Shown here: in pieces, positions 1 through 7,342 of the stretch
How the letters are laid out: the number at the start of each line of letters is the position of its first letter
Numbering within the stretch: position 1 is the stretch's first letter
Assembly: GCA_964383325.1 (NCBI GenBank)
Contig: CAYLGY010000083.1
Location: 1-11,294, forward strand
DNA from: CAYLGY01 sp964383325
Lineage (GTDB): Bacteria > Pseudomonadota > Alphaproteobacteria > Rhizobiales > Rhizobiaceae
Direction: 5' to 3'
DNA length: 11,294 nt
Notes under the pieces: model-generated
Told to the model about the DNA's origin: nothing
The model's input: only the letters and a program-made list of their open reading frames with translations
Database searches by the model: none
Position numbers and translations under genes: made by a program

Positions 1-315
1 AACGGGGAAGATGAGGTGAACCCAGGAGCGTAACGACAGGATCACGGCAGTGACCCGATCGCAGACGCGATTGCAACAGCTGGCCGACAGCAAATGCATA
101 CTGGCTGCAGAACCGCGAAACGGATGTCGCGGGCAGGGGAGTTTGGCGTGGAAATTCGTTTCACCCGGCTTGCATGCAGCAAGGCCGTGAGCCAGTATGC
201 GGAACAGGAACGAAAGTTCGGGGCGGGTCATGGAGTCGGATTTCCGGTACTGCGGCGCAAGACATTCTTCCGGGGCAGGCTCTGCCATGGCGCGCCCCCT
301 CTTGCAGGGGGAAAT
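1..315. other. Upstream flank of the transporter operon, no confident gene
   Basis: In frame 1 the first bases read NGEDEVNPGA followed by a TAA at 31-33. This could be the last residues of a + strand gene that starts outside the window, but ten residues are too few to judge. From 34 to about 290 I see no convincing gene. The reading frame of the following ATPase stays open back to an ATG at 94, but the residues encoded there are unlike any ABC ATPase N-terminus, so this stretch is treated as untranslated leader. The operon promoter is presumably here; I could not identify one with confidence. Confidence 0.4.
295..312 (+). promoter_or_regulatory. Hairpin enclosing the Shine-Dalgarno of the ATPase gene
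   Basis: CCCCCT (295-300) and AGGGGG (306-311) are perfect complements around a five-base loop CTTGC. The 3' arm is the only good ribosome binding site in front of the GTG start at 316, with about four bases of spacing. An ATG at 314 is followed directly by TGA, so it cannot start a protein. The sequence shows the overlap of stem and SD directly. A role in lowering or switching translation is inference. Confidence 0.5.
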
Positions 316-1416
316 GTGAAGCAGCATACCGACAGGTTCGTTGCCTTCGAGCACGTACAGAAGAGTTATGACGGCCAGACCCTGGTCGTCCGGGATCTCA
401 ACCTCGATATTGCAAAGGGCGAATTTCTGACCATGCTGGGGCCTTCCGGTTCCGGCAAGACGACGACGCTGATGATGCTCGCAGGCTTCGAGACCGCGAC
501 CAGTGGCGAGATCCTGCTGGACGGACGCCCCATCAATCTGGTGCCGCCCCACAAGCGCGGAATCGGCATGGTCTTCCAGAACTACGCGCTCTTCCCGCAT
601 ATGACGGTCGGCGAAAATCTCGCCTTTCCGCTCGAAGTGCGCGGGATCGGAAAGGCGGAGCGCGACGCCAAGATCCGCCGGGCGCTCGACATGGTGCAGA
701 TGGGCGCATTTGTCGCACGTCGCCCGGCGCAGCTCTCGGGCGGGCAGCAACAGCGGATTGCGCTGGCGAGGGCGCTGGTATTCGAGCCGGCGCTGGTGTT
801 GATGGACGAGCCGCTGGGCGCGCTGGACAAGCAACTTCGCGAGCATATGCAGTTCGAGATCAAGCACCTGCACGAGGAACTCGGCATCACGGTGGTCTAT
901 GTCACCCACGATCAGGGCGAGGCGCTGACCATGTCTGACCGGGTGGCCGTGTTCAATGATGGCCGCATCCAGCAGCTTGCCGCGCCCGACGAATTGTACG
1001 AGCGTCCGCAGAACAGCTTTGTCGCCGGCTTCATCGGCGAAAACAATCGCCTGCCAGGGAAGGTGGAACGCATCGAGGGAGAACTTGCGGTCATACGCCT
1101 CGCCGACGGCACGCTGATCGATGCCACGGCGGTCAATGTTCGCGAGTCGGGACAGGATACGCTGGTTTCCATCCGCCCGGAGCGGGTCGAGATCGATCCC
1201 GATCCGGACGGTCCCGCCGGCGGCCAGACGGTCGAGGCGGAAGTCGTCGAATTCATCTATATGGGAGACGTCTTCCGCACGCGACTCGCAGTAGCCGGCT
1301 CGAACGATTTCATCGTCAAGGCAAGAAACGCGCGGGGCAGGCGCAGGCTGCAACCGGGCGAACGCATTCGCATCGGTTGGGCGCGCCAGGATGCGCGGGC
1401 GCTCGAGCCCTTGTGA
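316..1416 (+). CDS. ABC transporter ATP-binding protein, PotA-like (spermidine/putrescine family)
   Basis: This is the cytoplasmic ATPase that powers the import system encoded downstream. Counting from the GTG start at 316 (366 residues, normal for PotA/FbpC-type subunits), the motifs are Walker A GPSGSGKT at 42-49, Q-loop Gln88 in FQNYALFPH, signature LSGGQQQR at 140-147, Walker B LVLMDEP ending at 166, D-loop GALDKQ from 168, and switch His198 in THDQ. A C-terminal TOBE-type region (about 285-360, with SIRPERVEI) follows, as in importers of polyamines, iron and sugars. The frame is open back to ATG 94, but the extra 74 residues do not resemble the family, and GTG 316 has the AGGGGG SD. The binding protein gene begins 59 nt downstream. 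All catalytic motifs look intact. The family call is secure; the substrate is not. Confidence 0.93.
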   Translation: MKQHTDRFVAFEHVQKSYDGQTLVVRDLNLDIAKGEFLTMLGPSGSGKTTTLMMLAGFETATSGEILLDGRPINLVPPHKRGIGMVFQNYALFPHMTVGENLAFPLEVRGIGKAERDAKIRRALDMVQMGAFVARRPAQLSGGQQQRIALARALVFEPALVLMDEPLGALDKQLREHMQFEIKHLHEELGITVVYVTHDQGEALTMSDRVAVFNDGRIQQLAAPDELYERPQNSFVAGFIGENNRLPGKVERIEGELAVIRLADGTLIDATAVNVRESGQDTLVSIRPERVEIDPDPDGPAGGQTVEAEVVEFIYMGDVFRTRLAVAGSNDFIVKARNARGRRRLQPGERIRIGWARQDARALEPL

Positions 1417-1475
1417 AAGGCCGGAACGCAAGATACAGATTCCATTCGATATTCCAGCAAAGGGAGGGTAAAGGC

Positions 1476-2546
1476 ATGAAAAAAATACTTGCAATGACCA
1501 CGGCACTGACTGCATTCGGTTTTGCCGCCGAGGCCCAGGAAATCACCGTGATGTCCTTTGGCGGCGCCTATGCCGCCAGCCAGATGGAAGCCTATCACAA
1601 ACCCTATCAGGCGGAGACGGGCGTGCGGATCATCTCGGTTGATGCCGACAATCCCGCCATTCCGCTCAAGGCCCAGGTGGAGGCAGGCAATGTGACGGTC
1701 GACGTCGCCGACCTCGAACCCTCGGATCTCCTGCGGCTCTGTGACGAAGGTGCACTGGAAGTGCTGCCGCTCGACGAATTGCCGCCGGCGCCTGACGGCA
1801 CCCCGGCCAGCGAGGATTTCGTCGATGGCGGCCTCTATGATTGCGGCGTCGCCACCATCGTCTATTCGACGATCATCGCCTATAATGGCGAGAAGACGCA
1901 GGGCGTCGACTCCATCGAGGATTTCTTCGATCTGGAGGCCTTCCCCGGCAAGCGCGGCCTGCGCAAGAGCGCCAAGCTGACACTTGAACTTGCTCTCATG
2001 GCCGACGGGGTTCCGCCGGAAGAGCTCTATGACGTGCTCGGCACGCCGGAAGGCATGGAGCGGGCGCTCGCCAAGCTCGACACGATCAAGTCGGAGATTG
2101 TCTGGTGGGAGGCCGGCGCGCAGCCGCCACAGCTCCTGGCCGATGGCGAGGTCACCATGACCACCGCCTATAATGGCCGGATCTTCAATGCCGCCATCGA
2201 GGAGAACCAGCCTTTCGAGATCCTGTGGGACAGGCAGATCCTCGACTTCAACCTCTACGTCATTCCGAAGGGTGCGCCGAACAAGGATGCGGCCTGGGAA
2301 TTCATCAAATATGCGACCGACACGCAGCGCCTTGCAGACCAGGCCAAGTTCATTTCCTACGGCCCGGCGCGGAAATCCTCCATGGCGCTTGTCGGCACGT
2401 TCAAGGACGGCAAGACCGAGATGAAGGACCAGCTTCCGACCGCGCCGCAATATCTGGAAGGTTCGCTGACGACTTCGGTCGAGTTCTGGGCCGACTATGA
2501 CATCGAGCTGAGCGAGCGCTTCAACGCCTGGCTCGCATCGAACTAG
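1476..2546 (+). CDS. ABC transporter periplasmic solute-binding protein, PotD-like
   Basis: This is the extracytoplasmic receptor that captures the substrate and delivers it to the permeases. The ATG at 1476 has a strong SD (GGGAGGG, 1462-1468) and gives 356 residues. A classic Sec signal peptide follows: Lys2-Lys3, a hydrophobic core, and a likely cleavage after AEA (residues 18-20), leaving QEITVMSFGG as the mature N-terminus. That start, with Y43-type PYQAETGV at 44-51 and the late segment YVIPKGAPNKDAAWEFI (261-277), is typical of the spermidine/putrescine-type binding proteins (SBP_bac_8 group). A start at 1377, overlapping the ATPase, would bury the signal peptide and is rejected. Binding residues cannot be assigned by eye, so polyamine, opine, amino-acid derivative or similar cationic compound all remain possible. 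Confidence 0.92.
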   Translation: MKKILAMTTALTAFGFAAEAQEITVMSFGGAYAASQMEAYHKPYQAETGVRIISVDADNPAIPLKAQVEAGNVTVDVADLEPSDLLRLCDEGALEVLPLDELPPAPDGTPASEDFVDGGLYDCGVATIVYSTIIAYNGEKTQGVDSIEDFFDLEAFPGKRGLRKSAKLTLELALMADGVPPEELYDVLGTPEGMERALAKLDTIKSEIVWWEAGAQPPQLLADGEVTMTTAYNGRIFNAAIEENQPFEILWDRQILDFNLYVIPKGAPNKDAAWEFIKYATDTQRLADQAKFISYGPARKSSMALVGTFKDGKTEMKDQLPTAPQYLEGSLTTSVEFWADYDIELSERFNAWLASN

Positions 2547-2564
2547 TCCTGATACCAGAGGACG

Positions 2565-3854
2565 GTGGCGCTTCGCGCCGCCGTCCGCCGGAGAAAGCGC
2601 AAGGTGGTGGGAGCAGGTTCCGCGACACTGGATCTGGAAGGGCAGGGGCTGAAGGCAGCGCTCGCGCGCTCGCAACGCCGGGCCCGCCGGCGCGCCTTCC
2701 TGCTCGTCGTGCCGCTGCTGGCTTTCATCGTGGTCTCCTTCGTCGTGCCGATCGGGCAGATGCTCTATCGCTCCGTCTACAATCCCGCTTTTTCGGCGAA
2801 CATGCCGTCGATCACGGAATGGTTCGCGCAGAATCCGCCCGGAACGCCCCGTGACGAGACAGCCTATGCCGCGCTCGTGCAGGATCTGGTCGCGGCCGCG
2901 GAAGCCCGGACCATCGGAATTGTCGGCACAAGGATAAATTACGAACTGTCCGGTACGCGCTCGCTGTTCACTTCGGCGGGAAGGCAGGTGCGGCGCCTGG
3001 AGCCGCCTTTTTCCGAAAGCCTGCCGGCCCTCGATCCGCGCTGGGCGTCGGAGGATCTGTGGACCTCGATGCGCAATGTCTCGGCGCCCTACACGGTCAA
3101 TTTCTACCTGGCTGCGCTCGACCTGACGCGTGATGAGAATGGCCGCATCGTCAGCGCGCCGCCCGACCGGCAGATCTATCTGGGCCTGTTCCTGCGCACC
3201 CTCATGCTGTCGGTGCTGATCACCGGCCTGTGTCTACTGCTCGGCTTTCCGGTGGCCCATTTGCTGGCCAGCCTGCCGCTGCGCTACTCCAACCTGCTGA
3301 TGATCTTCGTCCTGCTCCCGTTCTGGACGTCGCTTCTCGTGCGCACCACCGCGTGGATCGCCATCCTGCAGGGGCAGGGCGTCATCAACAGCACGCTCGT
3401 GGCGCTCGGCATCATTTCCGACGACGGTCGTCTGTCGCTTGTCTACAACCAGGCCGGCACGATCATCGCCATGACGCATATCCTGTTGCCCTTCATGGTG
3501 CTACCGCTTTATTCGGTGATGCGCACGATCAACCCCGCTTATGTCCGCGCGGCGCGTTCGCTGGGCGCCAGCTCGTGGACCGCATTCCGCCGCATCTATC
3601 TGCCGCAAACCCTGCCGGGAATCGGCGCCGGGTCGCTGCTCGTCTTCATACTCGCGGTGGGGTACTACATCACGCCCGCGCTCGTCGGCGGCGCCTCGGG
3701 ACAGCTGATCTCGAACCTCATCGCCTTCCACATGCAGAATTCGCTGAACTGGTCGCTGGCGGCGGCGCTGGCCTCGCTGCTGCTGGCCATGGTCCTGCTG
3801 CTCTACTGGGTCTATGACCGGTTGATCGGCATTGACAACATGAAGTTGGGGTGA
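2565..3854 (+). CDS. ABC transporter permease, PotB-like, with long periplasmic insertion
   Basis: This is an inner-membrane channel subunit of the import system. It has 429 residues, well above the roughly 280-310 usual for PotB. The predicted order is a basic cytoplasmic N-terminus (R/K-rich to about 43), TM1 at 44-67, a hydrophilic region at about 70-204, then five TM segments near 207-235, 243-268, 298-320, 353-376 and 396-418. The EAA loop that docks on the ATPase is clear: RAARSLGASSWTAFRRIYLP at 328-347. The start is uncertain. GTG 2565 has AGAGGA (2557-2562) only two bases away; GTG codons at 2604 and 2607 are alternatives that would shorten the N-terminus by 13-14 residues. It lies 18 nt after the binding protein gene and 6 nt before the second permease gene. 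Confidence 0.9.
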   Translation: MALRAAVRRRKRKVVGAGSATLDLEGQGLKAALARSQRRARRRAFLLVVPLLAFIVVSFVVPIGQMLYRSVYNPAFSANMPSITEWFAQNPPGTPRDETAYAALVQDLVAAAEARTIGIVGTRINYELSGTRSLFTSAGRQVRRLEPPFSESLPALDPRWASEDLWTSMRNVSAPYTVNFYLAALDLTRDENGRIVSAPPDRQIYLGLFLRTLMLSVLITGLCLLLGFPVAHLLASLPLRYSNLLMIFVLLPFWTSLLVRTTAWIAILQGQGVINSTLVALGIISDDGRLSLVYNQAGTIIAMTHILLPFMVLPLYSVMRTINPAYVRAARSLGASSWTAFRRIYLPQTLPGIGAGSLLVFILAVGYYITPALVGGASGQLISNLIAFHMQNSLNWSLAAALASLLLAMVLLLYWVYDRLIGIDNMKLG

Positions 3855-3860
3855 CCCGAT

Positions 3861-4772
3861 ATGGCGCTCCCTCCCTATGCAAGCCGCCTCGAAAGGATCT
3901 GGCACCGCAGCTATCTGGTGATCTGCGGCCTGATCTTCTTCTTCCTCATCGCGCCGATCGTGATCATCGTTCCGCTGTCCTTCAATGCCGAGCCCTATTT
4001 CACTTTCACCGAAAGAATGCTGCGGCTGGACCCGTCCGGCTACTCACTGCGCTGGTACGACACCTTGCTGACCCATGGCATGCGCGCACCGGATGCGCCC
4101 CGAGATGCAAGCTGGTGGCTGGATTCGTGGAGAAACGCCGCCTGGGTTCTGGCGGCCAAGAACTCGCTGATCATCGGCGGCTTCGCGACGCTCGTCGCTA
4201 CCGTGCTCGGCACCCTTGCCGCGCTCGGCCTTTCGCGCCCGGAAATGCCCTATCGGCGCGCCATCATGGCGATCCTGATCTCGCCAATGATCGTACCGAT
4301 CATCATCACCGCCACCGGGCTGTTCTTCTTCTATTCGCAGGTCGGGCTTGCAAACAGCTATGCCGGGGTGATCCTCGCGCATGCGACGCTTGGCATACCG
4401 TTTGTCATCATCACCGTGACTGCGACGCTGACCGGCTTCGACCATTCGCTGACGCGGGCGGCAGCCTCGCTCGGCGCGCCGCCGCATACGGTCTTCTTCC
4501 GCATCACCATGCCGTTGATCCTGCCGGGGATCATTGCCGGCGCGCTGTTCGCCTTCGTGACCTCCTTCGACGAGGTGGTCGTGGTGCTGTTCGTCGCCGC
4601 CCATGACCAGCAGACCATTCCGCGGCAAATGTGGAATGGCATCCGGGAGCAGATCAGCCCGGCCATTCTCGCGGTCGCCACGATCCTGGTGCTGATCTCG
4701 ATCGCAATGCTGACCACCATCGAATTGCTGCGGCGCCGGTCCGAACGGCTGCGCGGCATTACTCCATCCTGA
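3861..4772 (+). CDS. ABC transporter permease, PotC-like
   Basis: This is the second membrane channel subunit, expected to form a heterodimer with the preceding permease. It has 303 residues. TM1 lies at about 18-40 and is followed by a hydrophilic loop (about 43-98) longer than in typical PotC, then TM segments near 102-124, 133-157, 161-190, 219-245 and 266-290. The EAA loop is RAAASLGAPPHTVFFRITMP at 199-218, followed by LILPGI. The segment SFDEVVVVLFV after it (235-245) is characteristic of PotC/PotI-type permeases. ATG 3861 lies 6 nt after the upstream stop, and its SD (GGGGTGA) overlaps that stop codon, which suggests translational coupling. The family call is secure. Confidence 0.92.
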   Translation: MALPPYASRLERIWHRSYLVICGLIFFFLIAPIVIIVPLSFNAEPYFTFTERMLRLDPSGYSLRWYDTLLTHGMRAPDAPRDASWWLDSWRNAAWVLAAKNSLIIGGFATLVATVLGTLAALGLSRPEMPYRRAIMAILISPMIVPIIITATGLFFFYSQVGLANSYAGVILAHATLGIPFVIITVTATLTGFDHSLTRAAASLGAPPHTVFFRITMPLILPGIIAGALFAFVTSFDEVVVVLFVAAHDQQTIPRQMWNGIREQISPAILAVATILVLISIAMLTTIELLRRRSERLRGITPS

Positions 4773-4784
4773 CTGGAACGCGAA

Positions 4785-6080
4785 ATGGCCGGGAATGAAG
4801 CCTCCAACCCGTCGCGCGACGCGTCGCCACCGCGCCGCGTTGCAGTTATCGGCGCGGGCATCATCGGCCTTTCCGCTGCGATCTGGCTGCAGCGCGCCGG
4901 CCATGAGGTGACGATCTTCGACCGTAATGATCCCGAAGACCGCTCGACTTGGCGGCAGGCTTCAAGCTTCGGCAATGCCTGCACCTTCGCGACCGGTGCC
5001 TGCCTGCCTGTCGCCATGCCAGGAATTGCCGCTGCCGTGCCGCGAATGCTGCTCGATCCGGATGGCCCGCTGGCGTTGCGCATGCAGGATCTGCCGGGCC
5101 TGACGCCCTGGCTCATCGCCTTTCTGCGCGCCAGCACTGTGCGCCAGGTCGACCGGATCGTGCGGGAGCTGGGCAAACTGATCCGTGCGGCCGGGGAGGC
5201 ACAAGATCGCCTGCTGGAATGGGTCGGAGCGGCGCATCTCGTCAAGCGCCATGGCTGCCTCTATCTCTACAAGGACGAGGCCGGCTTTAGCGCCGCGCGG
5301 CGCGACATCGAGCTGCGCGAACGCGAGGGGGTCGCCATGACCATCCTGTCGCGCGACGAAGTCCATGACCGTGCGCCGAATCTTGCACCGCTTTATCACA
5401 AGGGCCTGCAGTTCGACGACGCGTGGCAGTTCGATACGCCATACGACTACATTCTGTCGCTTGCTCGCCATTTCGGGGAACTCGGCGGCAGCTTCCGCCG
5501 GGCGGAAATCCGTGCAATCCGCCCGGCAACGGAAGCCATCGGGCTGGAGGGCGATCCCGATGCGCAAGCCTTCGAACGCGTCGTGCTCGCGGCGGGAGCA
5601 TGGTCGCGCAAGCTCGCCCGGCGCCTTGGCGAACCGGTCCTGCTCGACACCGAACGCGGCTATCATGTGGTCTTTCCGGAAGCCGGAAATCTCCTCGACA
5701 TGCCGGTCTGCTATCCGGATCACGGCTTTTACATGACGCCCACCCGGGAAGGCCTGCGCTGCGCCGGAACGGTAGAACTCGGCGGCCTCGACAAGCCGCC
5801 ACGCCGGAACCGTATTGACGTGATCGAGCGCGTGACGCGAAGATTGCTGCCCGCCGTGGGCCCCCGCGGCGATGACTGGATGGGCTTCCGCCCGTCCATG
5901 CCGGATTCATTGCCTGTAATCTCGCATGGCTCACGTGACAGACGCGTGATTCACGCTTATGGCCACGGGCATATCGGCATTACCCTTGCCGCCATTACCG
6001 GGCAGCTTGTTGCCGAACTGGTTTCCGATCAGCCGCCATCCCTCGATCTGTCGGCCCTGCGAATTGACCGTTTCGCCTGA
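4785..6080 (+). CDS. FAD-dependent oxidoreductase, D-amino acid dehydrogenase (DadA)-like
   Basis: This is a probable flavoenzyme that oxidatively deaminates or dealkylates an amine or D-amino acid. It has 431 residues, the usual DadA length. VAVIGAGIIGLSAAIWLQRAG (19-39) is the Rossmann dinucleotide-binding turn GxGxxG, with Asp46 ending the second strand. ASSFGNACTFA (59-69) matches the SFGNAG-type segment of DAO/DadA proteins. LAAGAWSRKL (268-277), ERGYHVVFP (290-298), GFRPSMPDSLPVI (367-379) and YGHGHIGITLAAITGQLVAE (392-411) are the expected C-terminal FAD and substrate blocks. ATG 4785 has GGAA at 4775-4778 and lies 12 nt after the permease gene, so it is probably in the same operon. 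Its position suggests it acts on the imported compound. DadA proper, hydroxyproline-type or opine-type oxidases cannot be separated by eye. The first 17 residues are an unstructured extension. Confidence 0.88.
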   Translation: MAGNEASNPSRDASPPRRVAVIGAGIIGLSAAIWLQRAGHEVTIFDRNDPEDRSTWRQASSFGNACTFATGACLPVAMPGIAAAVPRMLLDPDGPLALRMQDLPGLTPWLIAFLRASTVRQVDRIVRELGKLIRAAGEAQDRLLEWVGAAHLVKRHGCLYLYKDEAGFSAARRDIELREREGVAMTILSRDEVHDRAPNLAPLYHKGLQFDDAWQFDTPYDYILSLARHFGELGGSFRRAEIRAIRPATEAIGLEGDPDAQAFERVVLAAGAWSRKLARRLGEPVLLDTERGYHVVFPEAGNLLDMPVCYPDHGFYMTPTREGLRCAGTVELGGLDKPPRRNRIDVIERVTRRLLPAVGPRGDDWMGFRPSMPDSLPVISHGSRDRRVIHAYGHGHIGITLAAITGQLVAELVSDQPPSLDLSALRIDRFA

Positions 6081-6126
6081 GCGTCCCGTCTGTATGTCGA
6101 GTTTGCTCCATTGACCGCGCCGAGCG

Positions 6127-6420
6127 GTGGGGGGAATCGCGCATGTTGCAGTCAAGCGCAGGAAAGCCGGGCACCGCCGGGAGAGGCGAGCCCTTGTCAG
6201 ACTAAGCGACAAACTCTCCGGGCGAGAGCCGGCTACCCATAAGTCAGGCCAGATGGGAGAGATGAAAATACTCAAGACTACAGTCGGGCCAGGTTCCTGT
6301 GAGGCCTGGACATCCGGCCCTTTGCTCACGAGCCGAGATAAGGCTCTGAACTCCAGATGATCGCGGTTAATCGGATCCGTCTGGATCTCGATCCGCCTTT
6401 CACGGAAAGTGGGAACTGCT
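6127..6420 (+). ncRNA. Dense hairpin region, possible 5' fragment of a group II intron
   Basis: Seen directly: GGAGAG 6180-6185 pairs with CTCTCC 6214-6219 and encloses TTGTC/GACAA (6194-6198 with 6208-6212). CCCAT 6236-6240 pairs with ATGGG 6253-6257. GGGCC 6286-6290 pairs with GGCCC 6316-6320, with AGG/CCT inside. GAGCC 6330-6334 pairs with GGCTC 6342-6346. Four consecutive small stems plus CTACCCATAAGTC (6233-6245) resemble, from memory, domain I of bacterial group II introns. A GTGGG at 6127 could stand for the GTGYG intron start, but does not match it exactly. No reverse transcriptase frame and no domain V hairpin follow, so if this is an intron it is a remnant. It could also be an unrelated structured RNA. 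Orientation is assumed to be +. Confidence 0.4.
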
Positions 6421-6540
6421 AGCAGCCCCGAGAAGGCTTTTCCGGATAGATTGTTCCGTGCGTCATTCTGAGATCAATCCAGAAAATTACCTGACTCTTC
6501 TTCGCAAATCGGGGCTTTGCTTTCCAATCGGCCAAACATG

Positions 6541-6812
6541 ATGGTTGCACAGCCATGGTATGAGCAATCCGTACCGGAGTTCAGTTACCATGGACCGATC
6601 CATCACTTCCAATAGGGAACTGGCATGTGCATCTTTCGGATCCCGAGGAACGCTACCGATTTCCGGAAATCACACAAGGAGTTCGGAGGATACGACTCAT
6701 CCCGCGCAACCGCCAGGAACGGCAAGATCGAATCAACATCCTGATGGGCAGTATTGATGTTTTCCTGGCTGCAATCAACCATTATATTTGTCCGGCCTTT
6801 GTCATGTTCTAA
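6541..6812 (+). pseudogene. Possible frameshifted gene remnant of unknown function
   Basis: One frame starting at ATG 6541 reads MVAQPWYEQSVPEFSYHGPI and stops at TAG 6613-6615. A second frame, open from 6564 to 6812, continues with protein-like residues such as WHVHLSDPEERYRFPEI (from 6621) and RQERQDRINILMG. Joining the two by one frameshift near 6600-6615 would give about 90 residues. I do not recognise the family. The composition is plausible for a protein, but neither frame has a good SD and the opposite strand also holds an unbroken 59-codon frame, so this may be chance. Confidence 0.2.
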
Positions 6813-6851
6813 TATATCATCGCGTTTTTTCGATATTGAAATAAATGTTGC

Positions 6852-6880
6852 TTGACATCATCGAGTAATTCATCTTAATT
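6852..6880 (+). promoter_or_regulatory. Weak sigma70-like promoter candidate in an AT-rich patch
   Basis: TTGACA at 6852-6857 is a perfect -35 hexamer. After 17 bases comes TTAATT (6875-6880), a poor -10 match. The site lies in an AT-rich stretch (about 6780-6900) that contrasts with the GC-rich surroundings. No gene begins convincingly downstream, so the site may be fortuitous or belong to lost DNA. Confidence 0.2.
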
Positions 6881-7304
6881 TGGCAAATATTCCATCGTTA
6901 CCGCTGTCGCATAATCGAGGATGGCCCAATGCACTTTTTCAGGAATAATTGGCTGCCGGCTGAGTCTGTACCCCGGGTGCCAAGATCTAGCAGATGTTGG
7001 TAATGCGCGGCGGCTTCCGCTGTAGCGCCGTTCGGCTCGTTCGGCCTACTGCGCGAAGACCTTCAGGCGGGCGTAGGCCTGTCGCCTCGGGCCTATATCG
7101 GGATCGCCTCGTGCTAGCAGAGGAACCGTTTGTAGCCGAGGGAAGGGGAATCGTCTGGAGAAGTGGAATCGTCTGTTGTAGAGGAGGGTGCTGCACCGAA
7201 GGAGGAAAACGGAAGTAACTTTCCGGAACATATTGGTAAACTGATGAGCAAAACCTGGTATGCAGGGTGTGATTAGCGTCGTTGATCGTGTTGATTCCTT
7301 GCTG
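6881..7304. other. No convincing gene between the AT-rich patch and the palindrome array
   Basis: Frames here lack SD sites and family-like motifs. The one internal pattern is a pair of 11-bp direct repeats, GGAATCGTCTG at 7147-7157 and 7165-7175, with an 18-bp period. On the - strand a frame ending near 7046 reads RGDPDIGPRRQAYARLKVFA, which looks protein-like but has no recognisable N-terminal part because it runs into the palindrome array. It may be the tail of a lost gene or chance. Confidence 0.35.
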
Positions 7305-7342
7305 GTGCATGACCTTGCCCGGAAAGCGGAAACCCGTCTCCC

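Noticed and set aside
94..315. N-terminal extension of the ATPase from ATG 94
   Set aside because: The 74 extra residues do not resemble ABC ATPases, and the conserved N-terminal strand FVAFEHVQKSYDG follows directly after the GTG 316 start with its SD.
1257..2675. 472-codon open frame on the - strand, antisense to the binding protein gene
   Set aside because: It lies opposite a gene with a clear signal peptide, SD and family motifs. Its translation is rich in G, R, L and H without recognisable domains, as expected of a shadow frame in GC-rich DNA.
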